Shown: positions 39,101 through 52,353 of the stretch, one piece after another | Layout: each line of letters starts with the position of its first letter | Position numbering within the stretch: the first letter of the stretch is position 1 | Source of the DNA: Aphis gossypii | Lineage: Eukaryota; Arthropoda; Insecta; Hemiptera; Aphididae | Length of the DNA: 64,000 nt | Assembly (NCBI RefSeq): GCF_020184175.1 | Contig: NC_065533.1 | Span: 50,444,351-50,508,350 of the forward strand | Reading direction: 5' to 3' | Position numbers and translations under genes: made by a program | The notes under the pieces: model-generated | Database searches by the model: none | Told to the model about the DNA's origin: nothing | Seen by the model: the letters and a program-made list of their open reading frames with translations, nothing else

Positions 39101-40102
39101 GCTAGCTATCTTTTACAAATAAAAACTTTGGACATTTCTCTCTGTCATCATACTATTTTTTATAGGTGTAAAGTCCCATCACACTTTTACGTGTCTGTAC
39201 ATTTTACTGTTTCTTTAATAAAATGGGTTTTATTTGACTATGAACAAAATAATTTATTGAACTGTTTAATTTTCTGTTATTGAAGAAAAATATTGTTGGC
39301 TTAATAATATTGTATTTCTAAATACCTGCAGGAATTTAATTTCACTAATTAATAATTGTAATAATTAAATAATACCCTTATTAAATTTATTGGTTTTTAA
39401 TAGATATTCAATGTAATTTATTTTACCTATTACCGATGCTCAAAATTCTTATCTGATTCTATGTAAGAACATTTATTTCTTGTAACCGCGGAATTATAGG
39501 AATGTAAATATCCAATTTTATAAATCTATTAAATAAATTTCACGATATCAATGGTATTTCACTATCGACGTATAGTAAATAAATTGCATTCTTACTAGAT
39601 AAATTTTTCTTGATTTGATAGTTGTAAGTACCTATCTGTTATTGACGAAATTATTTTCGTATAAATCATTTGTAATTATTAGTTTAAAGAGTTCACACAT
39701 TTCTATTGTTGAAGGAGACATATTCATCGTTGTTGGTTATTATTTACTATACTTTCTTACTTCTTAATTTATGTTTTATTACTTAATTTATTGCTTAGGT
39801 GAATAATGCGTCTGTAATACTATTATTCATAATATTTTTTTCATTCATCATTCATTAAAAGCTATTGTCCAATTCAGTTTTAATGCGTTTTATTTTGGTA
39901 ATCTTCGCTGTCACATTATAGGCAATATTAAAATAGAAATATTCTTTTAATAATTGTAGTTTTATTTAAGTGAATTTCTTTAGTAAATATTATAAATAAA
40001 AAAAAGATTTAAATACAAAACCTTATTTCTCTTTTGATAAAATTAATAATATAAGTACATATTATAATATAGAGAACTACAATTAATTATTATAATTTTC
40101 AG
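36139..40102 (+). other. Predicted first intron of gene B
   Basis: About 4 kb of AT-rich DNA between the GTGAGT donor and TTTTCAG acceptor. No nested gene or recognisable element found. The short open frames at 36222-36425 and 39071-39283 have no family features. Confidence 0.45.
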
Positions 40103-40188
40103 AAGATAACAAAATAATAATTTCGGTTTAACCAACATTACCAATTGACTTGTACATTTTGCGACATTTGCGTAGTACGTGAAATTCA
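40103..40188 (+). other. 5' UTR part of gene B exon 2
   Basis: Lies between the acceptor ATTTTCAG ending at 40102 and the ATG at 40189. Confidence 0.5.
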
Positions 40189-43100
40189 ATGGTGAAGAAA
40201 GTAAAAACAAAAGCTACAGGCACCAATACGGATAATGGTGCCGCCATTCAAGTGGAAGTTGCCGCTGATAATCCGGACTCAGAAAAACATAACATATCGT
40301 AAGAAACTATAATAATACAAATATCTATTAATTATACGCGTATATTCGATTAACTAACACATTAAAAGAAAATAATCAATTGCATCTTTTTATCACGGTA
40401 TGTATTATTTTGTTTTCAATTTCTTGTCACTCGTCTATAGAAACATGGAAGCGATGATGCATATGATCAAATCGACTATTGGCGGGGGATTCTTAGCCAT
40501 GCCCGAAGCATTTCACAATGCAGGGTTGTTGATAGGTTCCATAGGCATTGTGGTCCTCGGGATTGCGGTTTTAAATATGATGTCTTTTATCGTGAGTATA
40601 TAAGCATATAAATATTAAATACCATACAAGTTAATGATTATTCGACATTTGTGTGTTTGAACCATGCGACCAGTTTTAAACTGGTGCAAATTACTTACCG
40701 TAGTTAGGTTAGATTAGCTTATATATTAAGTGCACTGCCCGTTTGCCGTAGACAACTATATTATGGTATCGCGGCCTTTGTTTTATCACATTTATGGGTT
40801 TCTACGTTCAAAATATTATAATAAGAATAATCTATATATTTTTCTATAAGAAAAAAACATGGATGATCATAATCACTCGTTGTAAAAATTGAATGGGCCT
40901 TAATATAATATCATCTGCTCTACCTCCTCACCCTGCCGCTTACCACGACTAATGTTCATTTTATACATCACGGCATAGATAGGTACGTCATACCTTTTTT
41001 TTATTGATGCGCCAGCCGAATAAAACCAGTTTAAATTATTACAATACTTATACCATTACTTATTACTATTATTATTATTATTATTTAGACATTGGTCATT
41101 TTACCATTATTGTTATTTTCTAATTACAAATAGTTCAATAATAATGATGTACTTTGTACCTATATATTTTATTCCAAATATTCTAATTATCTATCAACAA
41201 TTTATACAAAAAAAAAAAAAACATTTAAAATAGTTAATGATTGATTATATATAACCAGGATACATTAAGAATATGAATACTATTTAATGTGTGCGACTAT
41301 ATTACTCTTATATTCTAAAAATATATTCTCAATTCCAATTGATAGTTTTACTTTTTTAGTCTTTGGCAACTGCCATAGAAACAAAATAGATCAAAAACCA
41401 TTTTAAAACTCGTCGTAATCGGTTAGCATAGTATTAAAGTATTTAAACATGGAACAGTCGTACAGCTACGACAACCGCAGTCTTAATTGCTGCATGAAAT
41501 AAATAATATATATATATAACAATAACACAATATTTGAGTGTAAAAAATTGTATTTTTCAATTTAAACATTGTCAACTTAAATACTAGGAATTAATTTTTA
41601 TTTAATTACATCATTACAATTATTATGAACATTATATCAAAATCCTCGATAAACTGTGGTTAAATGAATTAGGCATTTCAATTAAGTCATGGTATCAAAT
41701 AAGTACATTTAAAAAAAAAATGTAATTAGTTATTCTCTTAAATTTCATCAGGTTATAAACTTTTTCTTTATTGAGTAAAAACAATTTTCTATAACTTGTC
41801 CAATCTTGGCTTCAAGTATAGTGAATCCAAGTACTTATCATCCTTATTATTATATTATAATGGTTTAACTTTATCACAAGTACTCAAGTGTGTGTGTTTG
41901 TAGGTACGTTGCTCACAAATACTAAGATCTGGTAAGTATGCCGCTGCTATTTTAGCAGAGCAAAATAAAAATAAAAATAACGATGAAGATGTCGAAGAAG
42001 AACACAATAAACTGCCGAACAAACAAAATAACGGAAGGGAGCTATTGTTGCCTCCCATGGACTACCCGGACACGGTGGAAGCCGTGTTTAAGTACGGCTC
42101 AGGCGGCCGCTTTGCACATTGGGGCCCATTTGCCAAGTATGTATACAAACATATACATGCCGTATGTATACCCTTCGATAACCATCACGCCTATTCACGA
42201 AATAATTCGTTAATATATATTTACATATTATTATAATGTATACCTACAGGTAACTATATATAGTCGATTTTGAAGAGTGACATATTATTTTTTATTATAT
42301 CATACTATGATATACGGGGACTTCGAATTGCATACTTACGAATTGTAAATATAATTTTGTTTATAATATGTCGGATTTAAATATATAATAATAATATAAA
42401 ATATATATTCGAAAGATATCGGTTTCGTTGTAGAGATACTTTGATCATATAAAGATTACAGATCGCATATAAGTAGGTACTGCGTACCTATATTATAAGG
42501 GTTCAGGTCCTTCGGAGAATAAAATATACAGAAATCCGCCTTTGACTTTTAGAATTCGGAATCGTCAAAACCAAAGTTATCACACCTACACACTTTCTAT
42601 ATCGCAATTACAGTTTTCTGAGCTGAGTCAATATATATTACGTACTAATCTTAAAATATTTTGTTTGTTTGTTTGTTTGTTTGTTTGCTTACTTCATTGC
42701 CGTAATTCCAAATGCTGCGAACAGAAAGTTCACCACAATCTCTTTGATTTTAACATATTACGGTGTCAACATCATCTACGTGTGCGTCGTGGCGAGCACA
42801 AGCAAGCAGGTACGGTGCAGACAAGTCTGGATAACATACCAGATAGTTATTAATAACATAATATTTGTAGAAACAGAACTAACACATTTATATATAATGC
42901 ATACGCGATACTTCATCAGTACGTTTATCCTCATACATTTTTTACTGCATAATGCACGAGAATATAATAATATAATATTGGTTTTTCAACGATTATACTT
43001 TAATATTATTATAACATAGTATAGTTTATTGTTCAGAACTAAGATCAATTTCAATAGTTTATTATAAAATACAATGATATAGATACGAGAAAACATAGTT

Positions 43101-46100
43101 TTAAATCTAAATAAAATATTTTTGAAACTTTAGAAACAAATTATTTTTTACGTAAAAATGAGTCTCGTTGGACGCACTACTGTGTTAACATTTAATAATA
43201 ATGTATTTAGCTGTACGCGACTCAATAAAATTTTACTAAAAACCACCCATATAATTTTTTGGTATAGCTCATTGACCTTCACACCGCCGGTGGAGCCGAG
43301 GGCACATGGAGTCACTCGTTACACGATTTATCTATCCGCTGGTACCCCTTAGCTGTAGCTGTGCTAATCATTCCAATGGGCATGGTTCAAATTATAAAAT
43401 ACCTAGTGCCGTTCTCGGTAATTGCCAACGGGTTGATTTCTGCGGGCACTGTGGCGATGTTCTATTTTATTTTCACTGATGACGGAGGAAGGAACCCACT
43501 CCGAGAAGATGAAGTATCAAAATTAGTAGTATGGCCAATGACGCGTTGGTCGCTGTTTGCGGGAAGTGCATTATGTTCAATGGAGGGGGTCGGAATGGTA
43601 AGCACTATATTTTTACACATCTATTCCGTTATTTTTTTTTTTTTTTTTTTTTTTGTCGCGCTAGTCCAAATGATAAAATGTATATAAATGATGATAGAAT
43701 AATATGCGTTATAATACTGTTACATTAAGATTTTAAATATTTGTTTACCGAAAGAAATATCCAAATATTGTTTATAAAAGCCATAATGCGTTTAGGAGAT
43801 AAGCTAACGGAATATTTTCAAAGCAGTCAAAACACATAATACTAAAATCACGTTTTTTTCTGGTACAAACAACTCTGTTATATATTGTTGAATGTATTCT
43901 TTGAAAAGAATCGCAAGGGGAAAAAATGGTAAACACATACATCTACACACTTGGAGTTCTATCCTTAACTTAGCTGGGGTTGTGTGTGATTTATCAATAG
44001 CTGTTATTGTCCTACATAACAATTGTGTTCACGCTTAAGTAGGGTATTATATTATATAACTGGTATTTATGTTATTTTTGGGCACATGTAAAATGTATAT
44101 TTCATTGAGTTACAGGTAGTGTAGTTAATTTTATGGTCGGATTCTATAGAATATAAATTAATAAATATAAATATTTTATAAAAATAAAAAATATACACCA
44201 TTATGGAGATATTATTAAAAACAATTCCGCGTTTTAAAGTAAAATTATATTATTTGTATAATATACAAATATAGATGTATAAATATATAATAACTGAACC
44301 GATATTATAAATAAAATAAAATCCAAATTTTTATGCACAATATTATACACGTATATGTCGATGTTCAATATCAATTAATCAATTAAATCTACATTTTCCA
44401 ACTAAATATAGTATAATCAAAACATTTCACATTGGACGCGTTATGTAAATAATTTTGGCCTCAACTTGAGAAAAAAAATCTGTGTCAATATAATCATATT
44501 AAGTTTTAATTTAAAAATAAAAATTAAATTAGTAAAAACTAATATTGATGGAGTAATTATCTATTTTGTATGTTAAAAAAATCGTTACAAGTACAATAAA
44601 TATTTTCTTGTAGGTAAAACAATCATATTGGTTTAATTTACTTGTATATTCCTAAGTATAAAACAGGTACCTAGGTATAATTGGTAGAATTTATAATCAC
44701 CCATTTTTTTCATCTTTAATGTCCCTACTAAATATTTTTATGACATAATTAAGTCTTATTATTTTAACAATGCATCTAATGAATTATTTAATTTTTTAGA
44801 TTACCTACTGTAGGTAATATTCATTTCACAATTTCACAAATGTACTATGAAGGTAAATACCATACACCATACACGGTATTATATAATACACAGTTTACGT
44901 GTTCAAAAGTTTTTTAATTTGAAAAGGGCAATTATTATTTAACATTTAAACAATCATGTTCGAGTTTTACTTGATCATAAATTCTTACCCACCTTCTTCC
45001 ATAACTTCATAACTTCGATTTAACTAGTGTGTCTCACTAAAAAGTGAAATAACAACTATAGGATTCCTTTCTACCTAACATATTATTTTTTAAGCGATAA
45101 AAAGATAAATTAAACGTGCCCCAATCTTAACCCGCACTAAAAATTACTACCTATTGCAGTTCTCTCTTATTAATTTAAGTAGTTATAACTATCTTTTATA
45201 GCTGCGATTGAATTTAAATTTTAGCAATAATAACGTATTTTAAATATTATACGTATCATAATATTATATTTTATGTATAGAAAAATCAAATATTTATAAA
45301 TGACAAAATATTTATTTTATAATCAAATAATTAAATTTTTTAAGGATAATATAATACTATATTTTAAAATAAATATTGCTATTTTGTTGAATATGTCAAT
45401 CGTCCGTCCATTCTGCGTCATTCTTAAATCGGTACCAACCACGTATATAGCTTATGCACATCGAAAATTCTATGAAAAATCCACTCGGGCTTGCCGGACC
45501 ACCATCCTACACACTGCACTGGTCTATGGTTATCATTGTGTTACTCAACGGCGCTTTAGGATTCTTTGGATACATACGATACGGTGAACGGTGCCTAGGC
45601 AGCTTGCCACTCAATTTGCCTTCGGATAACAGGTGGGCATATTGTGTATATGTATATAATCTATACATATATCATAACAGCGTGTCTCATAACGCTGCCG
45701 ATAGCTTTATATATATTATTATTTATTATATTGTAACCGTCGATTTCGTGTTTGTACAGTTTATCCGAAGCCGTAAAAGTCGTAGTTACCTTGGGAATTC
45801 TCATGACCTATGGACTCCAATTGACCGTTACCGCAGATCTAGTGTGGCAATGGATTAAAAGAAAGGCGGAGAAAAATACTATACGGAAACACGGATCGAA
45901 AGCCGTGATTATAGAAAAAACTACGAATAGTCTAGAGTACAATGTCATGCGATTTATCCTGATCATCGGAACAGGTAAGTGTTTCAACTAGTATCTAGTG
46001 TAGGTACCTACCCATAAGATTTTGTTACGTAAATATGTGAACTTTACAAGATATTAGTACAGTTTGCGTTCAATTTTGAAAAGTGAATAGGTAAATTACT

Positions 46101-46557
46101 AATTAACATTTTATCGTTTTACTTATGTGTTATTACAGTTATTATAGCGACAGTGGTTCCAGACGTCGGGCCGATGATTTCCCTTGTCGGATCGGTCGGT
46201 TTTTCAGTACTTGGTCTCATAGTGCCTGCAGTACTTGAAACCGTTTGGTACTGGAATCCAAAGAGCGAAGATGACTTTGAAGAAAACCTTCAAGAGATGA
46301 ACAGCTATGATAGTGCAGCTGTGGAGGACGGAAATGGATTGGCGTCGGCAGCGGTGTTGACAGTGAAGGTTGCAAAGACTGATAAAGCCACCCGAAACCT
46401 GGCTATCCGCAGAACTTTACGACATGTGAAAAATAGTATATATATCATACTAGCTTTGTTCGCCCTTACTGGCGGAGCCTTCTATAATATACGAGAAATT
46501 ATAACTCAGGCTCCGGGCCACAGCAGCGTAGAAGATTTTACTGAAACCTCAGTGTAA
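40189..46557 (+). CDS. Gene B: SLC36/AAAP-type amino acid transporter, 8 coding exons, 574 aa
   Basis: Coding exons are 40189-40298, 40441-40591, 41904-42136, 42725-42809, 43268-43597, 45451-45632, 45760-45974 and 46139-46557. They are joined by GT-AG introns at the same positions and phases as gene A, and the frame is open to a TAA. It is an AAAP/SLC36-like carrier with about 11 membrane segments. TM1 reads GGGFLAMPEAFHN as in gene A, and TM3 has TYYGVNIIYVC. By hand, exon 5 is identical to gene A at 68 of 110 residues, so A and B are sister duplicates. The N-terminal tail is short (37 codons) and lysine-containing, without the Arg6 of A. The TM2-TM3 loop is long, asparagine- and acid-rich. 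The TM6-TM7 signature is LMHIENSM. The ATG at 40189 is chosen because it precedes the PDSEKH motif shared with A. Substrate is unknown. Confidence 0.9.
42661..42687. repeat. (TTTG)n microsatellite upstream of gene B exon 4
   Basis: Six to seven TTTG units lie about 40-60 nt before the acceptor at 42724. The tract adds to the pyrimidine-rich region of this intron end. Confidence 0.85.
43632..43654. repeat. Poly(T) run in gene B intron 5
   Basis: Twenty-three consecutive T lie 35 nt after the exon 5 donor at 43598. This is a common mutation and sequencing-error hotspot. Confidence 0.9.
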
Positions 46558-47090
46558 TGCATTTAAAATTCCGACAATGTATTATTTTAGAGTTAGACAT
46601 TTAGAATATAATCATAAGTTAATAACTTAAGAAAAGTTTGAATGGAGAGAGAATACTAAATTTTTAAAAATTATATAAGCAAGCTTAAGTATCTCAAAAT
46701 CAGTTGATACAATCACTTTATAATTTTTTTTCTTAGATAAGTAACTATTAATCTTAATATAAATGACTGCACATATTATAGGACTATATATTATAGTTTA
46801 TAACTATCGCACTCGTTAGTAATGAATAAGCTATACGATATTGTCCATCGCGAAAATATTTCACTGAATAGAGTTCATATTGATACACAATTATGTGTTA
46901 TACGCACATGTCTTTACCGTGAAGCCATCAAGCGGTTTTATTTATGTTTTTTGAACACTATTCTTTGTTATAGTTTCAAACAAACAAACGAATTTTAATT
47001 TCTTATTTTATTGCACACTATTTTATAATATTTTTTTTTTTTTTAACAATATTTTACTATTATTTTTATTCATCATTGTAGATTTAATTA

Positions 47091-47096
47091 ATTAAA
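47091..47096 (+). terminator. Candidate poly(A) signal ATTAAA of gene B
   Basis: No canonical AATAAA was seen in the first ~500 nt after the stop. ATTAAA, the commonest variant, occurs here and would give a 3' UTR of about 550 nt. Weak evidence. Confidence 0.25.
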
Positions 47097-50000
47097 ATAA
47101 TATTGCTAAATTGTGTTATTTCATATTTGTGATCACTTTAATATTATCCTACACAAGTATCATAATATCATTCTTGCCATCAACAATTAAGTACTTAAAT
47201 AACAAAATATATTCACGTAATCAGAGTCATAAACTTAATGTTATTCTTAAAACAGCATATTATGTTGATGTATAAATATAACATGTAACGTGTATACTGT
47301 ATTTAGTTAAATAATACAAAAATATAAAATACAAGGTTCATAATGTTAATGTAATTATTAACCAATGAATTATGCAGCAGTTTTATACTATTTACATCTA
47401 TTGAGATATTTCTGCAGCAGTATTTGTAAAATATTTTTTAAATAAGAATAGAATATATAATATAGCTAGTTTTTTATAGGTATTCGTGTTCAAATTTTTG
47501 TAGAATTTAAATTAAAATATAATTTGAAATTTAATAAATATAAATAAATTTAAAAAATATGAATAAGTACACAATATTATTTGGTTATTACTTATTATAA
47601 TTGAAAAGAACAAAGACCAAAGGGATAGAAATTCAAATTAAAAAAGCTATAGTGTAAACCTGGTACATAATAAATAACAAGGAGTAGCTTATTTTTATTA
47701 AAATTTAAAGTAGAGAGAGGTTTGGTTTTTATTTCTATTAAAAACAGTATTTTATTGAACTTCAAAGTATTCTTTCAGTCTCGTGTTATTGCATTCATAT
47801 CGATTTTTGTCAAATATATACTTGTTAAAAAAAATTGATAGAATTTTTGATTGAAACGTAATACGTAGCTAGGTTAAGGTTAGGGTTATGGTATTTTGAT
47901 TGACAGTGAACTTGTTATTTATTATACGTTGTATATTTTATATAAAAAACGGTAATACCCAATGGACGTTCAAAACACGATAAACCTACCTCACGTTTTT
48001 CTAGAACGAGATGTCAACATCAATTCTTGAACGAGTAAGTAATAAACACCAATTTTGTTTGTAGACACATATTTTTATGTTTCTAAATCCAAATTAATAA
48101 TAAATATTACGACAAAAAAAAATAAATAATTATATGCAATGTTTAATTGTTTTATATTATAAGCTATAAAATATAAATCATTATAATTAAAAAAAAATCT
48201 ATTTAAAAATGTAAGTAATTCTTAAAAACGTTAATGTTACTTACAATAATATTATTAATACGGCTACCTACCGATTCATCATTAAAAAAACTATTTCTAC
48301 TATACGTTTTTATTTTTATAACTAAAAATTTTAGAGTATTATTTAGTTAATATTGTATTACATTTTCTGATTTTACGAGTTTTAATTAAACACTGCATAA
48401 TATTATATTTTACAACGAAACTAAAGAAAAAAATTTAATTACTAGTGACAAAAAAAATTTTTTTTTTTTACAATTATTTTACGTATTAACACCTATAATA
48501 TTTATATATTATATAATTGGTAAACATTTTAAGTCTCTTTAAAATATAGGAATAGGGACTAGAGGAATAGTATTATAATTGTACCAATGCAAAATAAACA
48601 AAATTAATCAATAAATGATAAATTATGAGAAGATAATAAACAGCTTTCGATATTGCTTAAACTATTTTCCTATTTTCCTCAAAAAAATTACCGACTTTCA
48701 AATAAACAATTTTCAAGCATAGATAGAATAAGTACCTAGTACTGTGTACAATATATTAAAAACTCAAAAAATATAAAGATATTTTTTAAACAAAAACTAA
48801 CTTATATGTACTAAAGACTAATCATTTCAAAATATCACACAGGTATAAAAATTATAAACATATAATTATTATATTTTAATAAATATATTTACCTATTATT
48901 TATTAAACAATAGAAATTATTAAAATTATATTTTAAAAATCGAAGTATAATATACTAAAATAAAGTTTTTGTTTTAACTTAAATCACAGTTGAATAACCC
49001 GTGAAAAAGAAAAACTATCGAATCAATAATGTTTTATGTAGGTAGGTATACAATAAATTATACATCGTAGATATACGTAATACGTATTACCTATCCATTC
49101 GCCGTGAATAATTATACACCTAATTACAATTTATAAATTATTTTTTAAAACATTCTGGTTTAAATACGTTAGGGATTTAATTTGTTGTTCTAAATCGAAC
49201 AAGAGGAAGGTTTATTAAATTCGTCTATATTGGCTAAGGTATTTAGGCATTTGTTTAAAATGTTATTTATGTGTTACTTCGACGACAGTTGCGGAAATTT
49301 GACCACATTCACTTCCGATTCAATTTGTTAACAGAAAAATTACGGTTAGTCTTAAAAAATGTCTACAAATTTTGCGGATTTATATTGTATACAGCTATTT
49401 TGAGCTATATATAGTGTTACATTATATCGATAATAACAAAATACTGCATTTACCTACAATTTAATCTACGTATCTAGGTACCCGTAGATTATAATATTAT
49501 GTAGTATAGAATACATATGTCCACATTTTAATAGTTAAAAAAAATTACGATACAGCAAAGTGCATTTATAATTTTCAAGATAGCGACGGCGCATTGCCAT
49601 AAAAATAATATAATTATTTGTATAAATAGGTAACAACTGTATTTGTGTTTCAATAATGCAGGTCATTAAAAGTTAAAAACTACTGTAGTATTGAAAACAT
49701 AACATCATGTTTAACACTTCTCGGTACTCAACTTTACTCATCATGCCCATTATGCCCATTATCCCGGTATGTAGGTATGCAATATGCATAACAAAATTAA
49801 AAACACAAAAAGTTTTGTTTTCACCGCGCATTATCGAAATAGGTAATAATTAATTTTTAACAATAGATGTGTTATTATAATGTTTTAAAATCATGATTTA
49901 ATTTATCGGTGGTGTGTACTGTGTAGGTATACTGTAATTTGTAGTTAATATTACTTCATATTTATATTTATCATTTTTGTACGTAGCCAAAAGTAGAAAA

Positions 50001-51540
50001 ATGCTTAAAAACATTTTCAAAAATAAATAACATCAATTATAATAAAATATTTACTTATTAACTTTTTTAAGTTGGTAATCAAAAAAATTATAAAAACTTC
50101 TTAAAAATAAAAAGTCTCAATAAATCTGTAAACATAGATACCGAAATATTAAAGTGTTCAAAAAACAAATAAATTAAAGCACTTAAAAAGTAAACGCTTT
50201 CAAAAAACTATGATGATACCAAAAATACTTAATAATTTAAGTTATTTTAAACGCTTATAAATTTAAGTCAAAATTATAATTTTACACTTAGGAACGCCGA
50301 ATGGATATTTATTTTAACTATTTCAATAATTAATGTTCTAACAACTTTGAATTTCTCTAGCTTGCTTAAAATGCAAATGCCTAGTTATTTGTTATATTTT
50401 ATACGATGGCTACATAAACTATCATAACTATCATAAACTATTGAAAACAGTTCACACTTAGTCAATAGATCCATGATATTAATGAATCAAATATTCAAAA
50501 AAGATAATTTCAAAATTTCACTGAACATCACAACTCTTTTATCATACTAATTAACATCTAATAAAAATAAAATCATACTGTAATAGTGTAAATACTCAAA
50601 ACAACAATGATGATTGATTTTGTATCACACGTAAGTATCGCTGTGTCTGAACGTATGATTATAATATAAATATTTATTAATTGGTGAAAATTTCGAGATG
50701 TTATGGTTTTATGTAATTGAATTGCAAAAATATAACAAAATCGATTTTATCAAAAATGTTTGATGAGTAAATATTCCCACATCACATAATTTTGTTTTTC
50801 TTAAAAACAAGAAAAAATCGATCATATATTATGATGTTTTATTTAGAATAATGAAACTTCAATCGAAATTGTACTGTTATTTTTTCCAGGAAGCGCATTT
50901 TAAATTAATATTGTACGTGAGTACTCGGGAACACGAGAATTGAAGAAATTCGGGATCGATCCTTATTAATATCGATTCTTCAGCCATAATTTTGAACGAC
51001 AAAAATAAAAATATTATAATATTAATAATTGTTGTTTTGATAAAATAATAATTCGTAAAGAACGTTTTTAATTAACACGCAAATAATAAATCGTATCAAA
51101 ACAATTATTACGAACTCACGAAGGCATTTAAAATAATTGGACTTAATGCGGATAGTGAATATCTATTATATTATTATATATATATTTTAATAAGTCCTAT
51201 ATAATATTATGTTAATAATGCGCGATAACCGAAATCTATTTCTACAAAAATCAATAGGTGATCCCGACGCACAATTATTGAACTATATATATATATATAT
51301 GTGGGACATGGGCGTCTGTAGTCTGTACAGTATACCTATCACATCACGCTAAAAGTCTTATCTCAGACGTTTATATGTAGGTGATAGCGTTTAAAAATAT
51401 ATCCTACGATATATTATTGGCATTTACACCATAATATATATTATACGATATTCTAAAGTCGGCGGCGTTCGGTTTTCTGCGCGTTCGAATCGCATTCGGT
51501 TACATATTATTATTATTATAATATTACAATATATGCGTGT
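47097..51540. other. AT-rich intergenic DNA between genes B and C
   Basis: Strongly AT-rich throughout, with no open frame longer than about 60 codons. No gene, RNA or bounded element was recognised. Confidence 0.5.
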
Positions 51541-51733
51541 CGTCTATAGCTCTCTCGACGCGCCCATGGTCAGAGTAATTATTATCTCGCTCGTTATCGG
51601 TGTATTGTCATTACGAGGCGCCGCCGCCGTCATCGCCACTTTGGAACGTATACGTACAGAGAGCTGCTCTGATTGATTCTATCATTAAGACAAATTAGTG
51701 CAATCTACGCACTCATTACAACTATATCGTTTC

Positions 51734-51742
51734 TATATAAAA
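51734..51742 (+). promoter_or_regulatory. TATA box of gene C (predicted)
   Basis: TATATAAAA is a textbook TATA box. It is followed 32 nt later by GTCACA (A at 51766), which fits a start site, and it opens the GC-richer block that ends at a splice donor at 52354. The region upstream (51590-51660) is also GC-rich. Confidence 0.45.
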
Positions 51743-51765
51743 TATTATTATTACGTTCTGTTGTC

Positions 51766-52353
51766 ACAAATCCGTTCATTCATCGCAACATCGTCTCATC
51801 TTGTGGTCGCGTAGCGCACAGTCACTGACAGTCGAGTAACAGCAACGGCAGTATATCCATCTACCTATTCTACCTCAGCGGCAGCGACTCGCCGACGACT
51901 TCGCTTCGTTTTGTCGACCGGACGGTGGTATTGGTTTCGCCGTCGCCGAGACTCGGGGAGCATAAAAGTCACTGATATAATAATAAAACGATGACTAACT
52001 GCTGCTGCTGCTGCTAGTCCGTGCACGTAATCACCGTCGAAATTAATTAAATTATATCGATAATAATTATTATTGTCGTCGTGGTCGTTATATTATATTT
52101 TACTCGTATACGCGTTTAAATCGAAAATCTGTTCAGTCGTCGACGATCTCTCACGTCCGACCGTCGACCGCTAATCTGTACAGCGGTCACGCCGGATACA
52201 TATTTTCCGGAAACCGGGACAACTGGACGAGAAAAGCAGCTACCGGCGACCGTGACAATTGCGGCCAACAAAAGAAAATCGCAGCATTTCTGCTGCACCA
52301 CCGTTAGCTGCAGTAGCGCACACAAAAATCACCATCACCACCAGCTGCTAAAG
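51766..52353 (+). other. Probable non-coding 5' UTR exon of gene C
   Basis: A GC-richer block of about 590 nt follows a TATA box and ends at donor GTACGAG (52354). The acceptor would be GTGGCAG ending at 55284 or TTCGCAG ending at 55293, just before the start codon at 55295. The layout parallels gene B (distant GC-rich first exon, then the coding exons). It contains short upstream ATGs, including a nine-codon uORF at 51991-52017. Splicing to gene C is inferred. Confidence 0.4.
51991..52017 (+). other. Short upstream ORF in the gene C leader
   Basis: ATG ACT AAC followed by five TGC codons and a TAG would encode MTNCCCCC. The CTG/TGC trinucleotide run creates it. It could dampen translation of the downstream frame if this block is in the mRNA. 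Confidence 0.3.
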
